A stretch of 44,916 nucleotides of DNA from Hofstenia miamia (taxonomy: Eukaryota > Xenacoelomorpha > Acoela > Hofsteniidae): positions 441,018 through 485,933 of the forward strand of contig CABFPE010000100.1 of assembly GCA_900660155.1 (NCBI GenBank). The letters run 5' to 3'. The notes under the pieces were generated by a model. That model saw only the letters and a program-made list of their open reading frames with translations, did not search any database and was not told where the DNA came from. Shown here in pieces: positions 32,967 to 42,510 of the stretch. Each line of letters begins with the position of its first letter. Positions within the stretch are counted from its first letter, which is position 1. The translations under genes and the position numbers were made by a program.

Positions 32967-33503
32967 ATGAGTAAAAGATTTCAAATTGTAAGTGAACCAA
33001 TTATCCTGAAAACAGTAAATAATATCAAGACAAGAGAAAATGAATAAACTTATGGAGTGAAATCTATGGGTTGTTCTAATGAAACCAAGAAACATGAATT
33101 AACCAGTCCAAAAGAAGTTATAAAATAAGTATTACATAATTTTAAAATACAGAAATTTAATTATTCTAAGTTAAATCCTGTCATTCACAAGTCTTGTATA
33201 GCTTACCAACATCTTTATATGGTTGAGAAAAGTATTTCTATAAGTGATATTCTATATAAATTTGACCAGGAAATTGATTTGATTGGTCCAAGAGATGGAT
33301 GTTTAACAAACCTTTTTGAATATTTATTTGGAAGTGTCCAATGCTGTCATACACATTCAATACTTCACAACAGTTGCAGGCATGAATATGGATTGAGTCA
33401 TGATTATTCTTTTAAAAATTCTTGTAATTTCTTAAAAAAATCCCTTATTTGGATTCTTAACAGAGTTTATGTTTTGCTTAAAAAAATAGAATTTCAATAT
33501 TAA
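32967..33503 (+). pseudogene. Coding remnant with a possible phospholipase A2-like (group III) pattern
   Basis: From MSKRFQIVSEP (32967), with two stops, it leads into the frame 33219-33503. This contains IGPRDG, QCCHTH, then EYGLSHDYSFKNSC. The order G-P, C-C-x-T-H, Y-G-L and S-C resembles secreted group III PLA2 (CCRxHDxC ... HGLxN ... CDC). The Asp after the active-site His is Ser here, so it would be inactive even without stops. The match rests on few residues. It could be host, viral or chance. Confidence 0.35.
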
Positions 33504-34266
33504 TTCATAACAAAAATATCTTACTAAATATTATTTTAATCATTCTAAGACCATTTGCATTCACTTTTAAATGAAAAATTACATCTAGAATCATATATTA
33601 AAATTTTAAAAATTTTGACAAACTTACTAAATTTAGTCACAAAGTGGTGTTGTTACTTTTGCAAAATTTAAATATTGTGACATTGAATTGTCTGAATAAT
33701 TTATGCAAATTATATTTAAATGAAAAGGCATGAGAAATTTGGTTAAAGCTTGTGTGTGTAAATTTAATTGTCATTATATTTTATAATGAAGTGACTTCAA
33801 TATGAAATAAATTTTGTGTCAAAAAGAATAAACACTAAGATTATAATAAATAGAAATTAATGTTGATTGTTATCAGCTGGACAATTGGGTCCTGTCATTG
33901 GTTGATAGTGAACCTTACTAGATTAGATTTCATCTTATGGTGTCCCATGATAACAAAATTAAGGGAAAGTAGTGTTTCCAAAAGATGAGCAAAACAGTGC
34001 TTTGTGACAGGTTTGAAAATTAGGAAAGGTTTTATGTTTTGCTTAAGAAATAGGGTGTAATTAAAAGTAGAATCATTGAATTTCATGTAAAAATTTTGAA
34101 AAACATGTAGCTTCAAAAACATTTTGGGATGTCCACAAAAGGCAGATTTTAAAAAAAATTCAAAAAAAATTACTCAAAAACATATTAGTACATAGGTTAA
34201 ATTTGGGTATTATTGAATAATTATTTATATGGGTATATATCAAACCAGGCCTTTTTTTACTACTTC
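33504..34266. other. AT-rich, no recognisable feature
   Basis: A very AT-rich stretch with scattered stops in all frames and A/T runs. No LTR terminus is visible before the gag-like ATG at 34267, so the 5' LTR of element 3 is missing or has diverged beyond recognition. Confidence 0.55.
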
Positions 34267-34610
34267 TATGACAAACAGAAACAAAAGAGGAATTGCAAAA
34301 TACCCAACCCAGATTAGTGATAATTCTAGGTGCATCAAGATCAAAACTGATAGAAAAAATCAGTCCCCCATGATGGAACTGCAAACAATTCAGATGTCCC
34401 CAGATACAAGTCCACAGGAAATTTATGAAGTCTTAAAAAAGAGTTAGGAGACTGAAATAATGCTAAAAATGAAATATGGCAGTTGATAAGAAAATTCAAA
34501 CAAATGAATGAAGAGAGAGTGAATCTCATAAAAGAACTCAAAACAGACATGAGCTCAAGGTTGGAAAACCAAAATAAACTATTCTGGTCAAGTCTGTCAG
34601 TCATTTAAAT
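34267..34610 (+). pseudogene. gag: gag N-terminal remnant of element 3
   Basis: It starts MTNRNKRGIAKYPTQISD, similar to the M1 gag start MTNKNKVNR, and continues as a charged, probably coiled region after one frameshift (FKQMNEERVNLIKELKTDM to about 34606). The capsid and zinc knuckle are missing: the next recognisable sequence is protease. The site before the ATG does not match a PBS well. Confidence 0.5.
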
Positions 34611-34619
34611 TAGATGGAG

Positions 34620-37600
34620 CCTGGCCCCTGAAAATCATGCACATGATGTCTCGGTGATAACCTCGTTATTGCATACTAACATCATCCCCACAGATGTGAA
34701 TGGATTGTTAATCAATGTTACTATTGATATGGGAGCCTCTGCTTCCATAATAAGCAACACCTGTTGCAACAAGCTTTGCCTACAAAGAGATGATCTGTTA
34801 CCATCTACAGTGTGCTTGTTAGACACTTCAGGGAACACCATTTCACTGAAGGGTCAAATAAACAACCTTGAGTTACAAATCCACCAAGAATGTTTTCTAG
34901 TGGACCTTATCATTGTAGATACCTGCAATTGGCCCTTGCTGTACAATGTCATTCTTGGAAATGAATTTCTTGAGAAGAACGCATGTGTAATAGATTACAG
35001 AAATAACATGATCTCAATCCATGAAAGTGAACCTCAGGAAGAGCTTACAGCTGTTTGCAGCCAAGAAATTCTACTAATGCTATCTGACAAATTTGTTGTG
35101 GAACCTTGGCACTGGTGATGAGTTGCTATCACTACTAACTCTCCCTATGAGGGTGATGTCATGATTTTGGGACAAAGGGGAAGACGCCTTCATGGTCTAC
35201 ATCTTTCTGCGGACCTCTGTCATGTCTCCTGTGGCAAGACTTATGTTACTGTGCTTAATAGTTCTGCATGCTTGATCTGAGTGAATCCAACCAAGGTATC
35301 TATCATCATGACTCTGGTCAGACTCAAACTTAAAACTGCCACCTGTTTACCTGTTCTCACTGTTGTTCATGATTTGAGTAAACCCAGCAATCCAGTCCAG
35401 ATCCCAGTTGAAAATGAGAAGATGCATGGGCACCTGAGTCCACAAGAACGTGATGCACTATCTGCTCTTTTGTGCCAGCACCATGATGTGTTTAATTATG
35501 GATCTATTAGTGTTGGTAAGGCTGTTGGGAATAACATGTGTTCGAAACCAAGAGTGATCACCCCATTCAGTTGCCAGTTCAAAGAGTACCTCAGAATTTA
35601 TGAGCAGATATGAACAGATCCTCAGAGATCTAATTGAGCAGGATTATTCGGAACAGCAACAGCCTGTAAGTGGCACCCACAGTGTTTATCTGCCAAGGTG
35701 AGAAGTACTGCCTTTGTGTCGACTTCTGAAGATTGAATGATATCACCATCAAACATGCGTATCTGCTACCTTGCATTGATGACCTCTTATATGACACCAG
35801 CAAGTACAGCTTATTCTTGTGCTTAGATCTCTGTAAAGCCTTTTGGCAGATACCTATGAAGCCTGCTGACATCCTGAAAACGACCTTCATCATGCTGTAC
35901 AGCCTGTTTGAGTGGAAATACATGGCCTTCAGGTTTTGTAATGCTCTGGCTACTTTTCAGCATTACATCACATGTGTATTATGGAATGGGGCCAATGTTC
36001 TCAAACCAGGGATCATGGCATATATGGATGATATCCTTGTTGCTGGACACACATTCTCTGCTCATTTAGATAAATTGGGTCACACTTTTAAGATTCTGTA
36101 CAACTCCAGTCTCTGGGTCAATGGCAATAAGTGTTTGCTTATCTCACCACATGTTACCTTCTTGGGAAGGGTGATTGAACCCAGGAAAATCTCGATAAAA
36201 AATGACGTGAAAGACCATCTCAATCACATTGAGACCCCACGCTCTCATAAGGACGTCCAAACCTTGATGTGCTTTTTGAACTATTATGACTCATTCATTC
36301 CTGAACTAGCCAATCAAACCAAACATATCTCTAATTTGCTCTGAAAGAACACCAAGTTCTGTTGGAACTGGGCTGAACAAGAGGAGCTGGATTCCGTGAA
36401 ACAAGAACTAAGGCGTATCCTGAGTTTGAATATGCCTGACTACACCCAGGAGTTTATAGTCAACTGCAATGTGAGCTCCATTGCCATCAGTGGTGTCTTA
36501 AGCCAGATTATCAATGGTCAGGAAAGTCCAGTGCAGTACTTTAGCCAGAAGCTCCAAAGTGCTGAGCTAAATTATGGAGCAATGAAATCTGAGATGCTAG
36601 CACTCATTGAGAGTCTGAAGAAGTTTTGCTTCTTCATTTTAGTTCGTCAATTTATTGTTCACAATGATCACTCCATGCTAGCATGGGTAAAAAAGTTTTC
36701 CACGGACAAATCAAACATTGTTGCCCAGTGGCTAGAATCACCCACCATCTGTGGAGATTACATCTCAACACAGACTATTTTACTGCTCTTCCTATTTATG
36801 AGAGAGACCTTTGGAAGTCGCCTGGTGAGAAGACTCCTTTTGGGTTTATCCCACCATGTCACTATGAACTCCTTCCTGACATTAATGCTGATCAAAACTG
36901 GAAAGCAATCCTCCCCATCATGGTGAAGTAAGAGATATTGGAGAAGGAAATTGCTGTCCATCAGAAATTATCTCCAAAGTAAATAACCCCAATCATGCTA
37001 TAAGTAATGTTGCCAAAAGGTATTTCCAATGTTACCACTGGAAAGTCACTGAAGCTGGGCTTCTTTATGCGCACAGCCAAAATAACCATCTGGCTATTCC
37101 AGAGTATTTTAAAAGGGATCTTGTCCAGAAGATCCATGAACAAGGTCATCTAGGGATCATCCAGACCAAACGCACTTTTAATGCTTGCTATGTCACTATA
37201 GGGATCAGAGCTACAGTTCAGTATGTAATAGACAAGTGCAAAGCATGCCTGCTTCAGGGAGCTGGACACTTTCTGGAACAAAGAGCTAAGCTCCACAGTC
37301 AGGTCACCAAGAGAACTAATGAAGTAGTCCATATGGACCTTGAGAAATTGTCTAGAGATGAAGAGGGTTTTCAGTGTTTTCTGGTCCTGATAGACCATTT
37401 CATGAAATACGCAAGACTCATTCTGCTTGAGAATACTACAGCCAAAGCCATTGGAGAAAAGGTTGTAAAGGAGTGGATCTACAAACTCAGACCTATGGAA
37501 AGATTGGTTTCTGACCATGGTGCTCAATTTGAGAATATCCTGATGGCCACCCTCATGAAAGAACTAGAAATTGTGCACGACTTTACCACCATGTATCATC

Positions 37601-38330
37601 CTCAATTGAATGGTGTTGTTGCGCAACTAAATCATACTATCATTAAACTGATCAGAGTAGCTTTAGCCCATGCTGCCAGCCGAAATTGGAGATGAGTAAT
37701 AGAGGCAGTAGAGTTCTTCTACAACACAGCCATTCACTCTACCAACAAAGTGAGCCCTTTCAAGGCTATGTTTGGCCATGAGGCAAGCACGCCACTATCT
37801 ATAATGTTCTGGGATTACAACAAACCTACCTTGGAGAATTTTGTGAACCAGATGCTGCAAGAATTCCAGGAAGTGCATTTCACTATCTGCTGGAATACAA
37901 ACCAATCAGTTATTTGCCAGAAAAGGAACTTTGATAAGAAATTGTATGGTGAACCACACAAGCAAGGAGATTCCGTCTTTGCTTATTGTCCCCATCAGGT
38001 TAGCGATGCCAATCAAGTGTGAAAACTTGCCACTAATTGGCAAGGACCTTTTATCATAACAAAAGTATTAGATCACCACTAGTACTTACTAGATAGTACT
38101 TACTAGATAATGGTAAAGTCGCCCACTTTCAGCAACTTAGATGAACCATTAAAGATATACATAATGCAGTCATCTACAATAATAACAAGTTTTCCCTTGT
38201 CAATGATGGTTTAAATGAGATTGAATATTATGATAACCTCACTGAATGTGAGGAAGACGACCTTACACAGGTTGAATACAATAGTAACCTTGGTAGTAGT
38301 AGCATCACTATAGCTACTCATGTTTTGCCT
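34620..38330 (+). pseudogene. pol: pol of element 3: protease, RT, RNase H, integrase
   Basis: The protease has IDMGASASI (Asp 34726-34728; the usual Thr/Ser is Met) and ILGNEFL. RT is in 35733-36344 with LDLCKAFWQ, FEWKYMAF and an intact YMDD (36021-36032). RNase H follows in 36396-36720, with two active-site Asp positions read as Asn (VNCN, HNDH). Integrase has GHLGI, KCKACL, MDLEKL (37333), SDHGAQFE (37511) and YHPQLNGVVAQLNH, where the catalytic Glu is Ala (37621-37623). The C-terminal module is broken by an exact 14-bp tandem duplication (38081-38108). There are several stops and frameshifts. It is closest to element C pol. Confidence 0.85.
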
Positions 38331-39187
38331 AAATGAAAAGGTAGAAATCAGAGATATTTAGATCATTTAAATACCCAGGATTGGGACCTTAATCTTATAT
38401 CTTTATTTAGCAACCATGAAAAGATCAGAAAACCATCCACCAACCAGATGCTGTGTTCAAAGACAGATGAACTCACCAGATGAGACAAACTGAGCAACAA
38501 CACTGAGATGAGTAGATGAAAGCACCTTATGAAAGCAAGTGCGCCCAGCAGAGGACTCCAGTAGTAGCAGCCACCACTACGAAGGGAGACAACTCTCCCC
38601 TTGGGAGCAAACTTCCCACGACTATGCTCAGAGACAACTCTCTGAGCAGGAGCAGACCTCAGACAACTATGCATGGAGATAACTCTCTGTGCAGGACTCT
38701 GAGGAGCCTAGAGTGCCTTTTGCTCAACTTACTAACATAACCCTGTCCCAAGTTGACTCAAAACCCCCTCCTAGTCCTGGTCCTTCCTCCCATGATTCGA
38801 CTAGCTTTAGATCCCAAAGAGCAAAGGAAATAAATGTGAAGATATCTAAGGTTGGAGATGAGATTCTACATCTGTACTTCATTGAAACACAAAAGCAGTT
38901 CATTTGGTTCGCAATAATCTATCTGAGGAAACTAGAAACAAGCTACAATGGACTTTCAACACCAAAAATCTAACTTGTTCCATCAATGTTATTCCTTTTA
39001 TTATTGATGCAGAGCATAGGCCCAAAATTAATGCTATTATTTGCTATGACTCCAAGATGTTAGCTGGCATGGCACTACCCTATTGGAAAAGCACAGTCCA
39101 CACTATGTTCAACAAAGACTTCAACCTGTCCCACCTGTGCCAACTTTTAAACAGTAAGGAAAAAATCAAGAAATTTGAGTGTGTTAA
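38331..39187 (+). pseudogene. ORF3 of element 3, N-terminal part (cut by insertion)
   Basis: It starts with three HxYxxRQLSxxE-type repeats (38572-38697), then EPRVPFAQ as in element C (PRVPFAS). Next come DEILHLYFIETQKQFIW, the block VIPFIIDAEHRPKINAIICYD, and YWKSTVHTMFNKDFNLSHLC up to FECVNV. There the sequence is interrupted at 39187 by the AB2 LTR. The rest of ORF3 lies beyond the window. Together with elements C, E and AB2 it defines the conserved N-terminal block. Confidence 0.75.
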
Positions 39188-40340
39188 TGTAACATCCTCT
39201 ACCAGGCATCATTACAGTTTATCCTTTTGTTACTTTATAACCTTAGTTGTAGTTGTACGAGTAGGGATGTACTTAACTAACTACTGCTTTAGCTTTTGTT
39301 TACTTCTGTTAACATAACATAACTAGATTTAACTGTTCACTATTTACATGATGAAGACATGCAGCAATTTCTCCAATGATTGATAATGGGCATCTGCCTG
39401 AAGCTGATCTCTACATCCAGTTTCATCAATCCTTTGATGATTCATTTGGTTGAGTTCCACATCTCAGCTCATCAACACCATTTATGTGTACCCTATCCTA
39501 GCTCAGTGCATACTCAAGACATGACACAATTCAACTTAGACTCTATTTTGTAAAAGTGTTTCATTTGTTCACAACCAGACTTGTTACTAGCTGCTTAATA
39601 AATATTACATGTAGCCATTACCAAAATATACTGGCTTTGATAAATGCATTAGTATTGAGCAGCTTCCTAACCTACATTTATAATTTAATACATGTTTGGT
39701 CACTTTATCAGTCATTTATTGGTCACTAATTTGGATCTGAAATAATATTAATATATTACCTAAGTTTCAGTTATCCAAATGTTTTGCAAAGTCATTTATT
39801 TTGATACATGTATTAAGTGATTGCTAGTCAGCTAAATGAGAGCAAAACTTCTACACCTAACTTAAGTGCACTTTTGTGGTCTGGCACAAAGACCCTAGAA
39901 TTGATCTCAATGATGGATCCAGACCACTACTAAACACCACTCATTTAGCTCGACATCATATTAAATAATCAAACTGTTATAGTAGAACAAAATAAGAATT
40001 CTGAATAAAATTCTTTATCAATTACTTACAGATTTTAGTTTCTATTTATAGTAAATCCAGAAAAGTACCTGTCAATTTCAAATTTAAACTCTCGTCTGCC
40101 AAGATGGCAGCTAAAAATAATGGAAGCAAGTTTGCCCCCTTGTTTTGCCAAAAAGTATTATTATTGACTGATACTAATCTCTTATTTTTGACACATATTA
40201 TTTCTTGGTTGCATAATATGAATAAATCTAAATTAATCTAATTGATCTAAATGCAATATTTCTAATCATCATTTCTTCAATCTTATTCTCATCTTAGTTC
40301 GACATTTGCAGCTTTTTAAATTTGTTTGGATGATGCTACA
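39188..40340 (-). repeat. 3' LTR of AB2 (1153 bp)
   Basis: On + it starts TGTAACATCCTCTACC and ends TTTGGATGATGCTACA. It is the reverse complement in layout of 18728-19888. A reversed TATA-like box lies near 40043-40052. Confidence 0.9.
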
Positions 40341-40351
40341 GGCCCTCATCA
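40341..40351 (-). promoter_or_regulatory. Polypurine tract of AB2
   Basis: On minus, gatgagggcc directly precedes TGTAGCATCATCC. It overlaps the end of ORF3 (ADEG), as in element E. Confidence 0.65.
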
Positions 40352-42510
40352 GCTTGCATTATTTTTAGCACAGCTTGCTCTCCATGTACCAATGTGTCTG
40401 CCTTCCGAATTATTGATTCTGCTTCCTGATCTTCCCATTTCATTTTCAAGGGTTTTCTACACATTTTTTAGTACTGCTGTTTTCCTTATTTCTTCTGTGC
40501 TCACCAGTTTCTGTTTTATGATTTTCCTTGTGGTTATCCACTGTTGATTTTCCATTTGCCTCAGCTGTGTTTCTGATGTTGCTCCCTACATATATTTCTT
40601 CATTGGTTCCTCAAATATTGTTATCTCACTTGCACATATCCCCATTTTGTTGGCCATATCTACTATCAACATTTCATTATCACTTGGCTGATTATTTTCT
40701 CCATTGTCTGTATTGGTTTTTCCACTTTATTCAGTGACTCCACCCTTTCAATGTGGCCTTTTAGCAAACAATTCTTTGTTTGTGTGTTGATTGGAGCTAA
40801 TGCTATCTCAAATCTCTTTGCCTTTGCTAATTTGTGTCTAATGTGCTGCAAAATGGGAAGTTTTAACTCTGTGTCTTCAGTTGTAAATATTGCTAGTATC
40901 CATGCTGTCATTCTATATTGGATTTCCAGCGCATTTTTCTCTTTGATTATTAATTGTTTGAAATGCTTTTTGATATTTAGCTCATAGGCTTTGTTCACCT
41001 CTGTGAGTGCTAGTTCTACTCTCCTCCACTTTCTGTTGCAGTTTCATGTTCTTCCATATTTTCTGAATCTGTTGTAAATGTTCCTGCCATTGTGTTAAGC
41101 TACATTTTATGAATAGCATGTTGGCCTTTTCTATGCCGTCTGTATCTGCCATTTACTCCATTGTTTTAGTCTGTTTGTAGAGGTTGATCCCAATGCATGG
41201 ATCCACCATTATTCTGTATATCTGCACCCAATAGTCTATTTGTAGGTCAAATCAAATCAATTCTGAGATGGTTGTGCCCATTTGTGTTTTCTCCCAGGGG
41301 AGGATGTTTTCTGTCTGCATGCATGCGTCTAGTAGATGTCTTGGGATGTCATTGGTTGTTGACCTCATAATTATTACTACTCTCACTTTCTGTACTTTTG
41401 CCATTCGTAGTGCTTGATCAATATTTTTCTCCAACTTTTTGGTGTATTCTTTTTCCTTCAACACATGTATGATTGTCAGATTTTCTTTGTCCACATTTAT
41501 TTCTGGAATTTCTGCTATTTGATCCTTGTAGGCCATTATAGCTTGTGTTGTTTCCAATGTGAAGTCTTCATCAAATATGATACGTACTGTGCTTTGCATG
41601 TATGGTCTTTCCAGTGTTTCATTCATCTCTTGTAGGTAGCTTATTATCACGTTTACTTTTGGTCTGTTCTTGGCGTCAAGTACTATTGGTAAGTTTATTC
41701 CTTTGATTTTCACAACCTTTCTTATGTGTGATTTCATTTCCAGGGATAGTTTCATGAAGGCATTGTAATGCATTTTCGATGTTCCAATAAAGTATGGGTG
41801 TAGTGTTTCTCCATCAATTTTAGACATTGGTTTCTCTCTTTCTTTAGATTGCACTGTTCTCTCTGAGGTGGTATCTGAGAATGCGTGCAGCTGCGTCATC
41901 TGTAATGGTAGTCTGCTGGTGCTCAGTTCACAGTCCTGGGCTGTGAATCTGTGCTGATAGTTTCTACTGATTCACCCTTGAATCAGTTCACAGTTACTCC
42001 TATTGGCACTTGACCAGTTGTGGTTCCTGTGGGGATAACATCAGCCTTGAATTGCTTTGATATCTCCATGGTTCTTCCACCACTTACACCTTTGTTTGCA
42101 ACTTCCAGTGTCTCCCCACCCTTGAATCAGCGTCATGGACTCTTGGAAGGAAAGTTGAGCTGCTGTCCACCAGTTTTCTATGTGCCCTTTAGGTGGTGCA
42201 GATCCCTGGTGGGAGAGGCTTTTTGTCCAGTAGTCTCCCTGCCCTTGAATCAGCCATGGGGACTACTAGGACGCCTTCTCACTCTATGTCATTGGTTCAT
42301 CAGTTCTTTGTTCTCGTCCCTTCTGCCCTGGAGTCAACATCTGGTTTGAGAACTTCTGCAAACTCTCCTTCTCCTGTTCATGGTTGAGAGTTCCTCTTGT
42401 TGTCATTGAATCCCTCTTCATGTAAGCTATCTAAATTATAAATATCAAATATAATTTAGTAGCCATTAATTTGGCATATTTTATATTCGGCGTTCTCATT
42501 TATCTTTGTC
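40342..42510 (-). pseudogene. ORF3 of AB2, lacking the exonuclease domain
   Basis: From the integrase end it begins with a repeat-rich stretch (GATTCAAGGG units between 41970 and 42345 on +). The long frame 41899-41252 follows: DGETLHPYFIGTSK, KGINLPIVLDAKNRPKVNVI, STVRIIFDEDFTLETTQAIM, INVDKENLTIIHVLKEKEY. Then come IKCSLTQWQEHL and TEDTELKLPILQHIRHKLAK (frame 40998-40666). After WITTRKIIKQKLV it passes directly to STEEIRKTAVLK and the tail EAESIIRKADTLVHGEQAVL. In element E these two points are about 1.45 kb apart and enclose all three exonuclease motifs, so this copy lacks the domain. Confidence 0.78.

Noticed and set aside
33895..34122. 75-residue minus-strand frame
   Set aside because: AT-rich chance frame without motif, and the surrounding DNA shows no coding signal.
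8777..40340. Two unrelated LTR families (one starting TGTAGCAT, one starting TGTAACATCC)
   Set aside because: Reverse-complementing one gives the other along most of the length. They are one family in opposite orientations, and the PBS at 29475-29488 and the AB2 ORFs fix the true direction.
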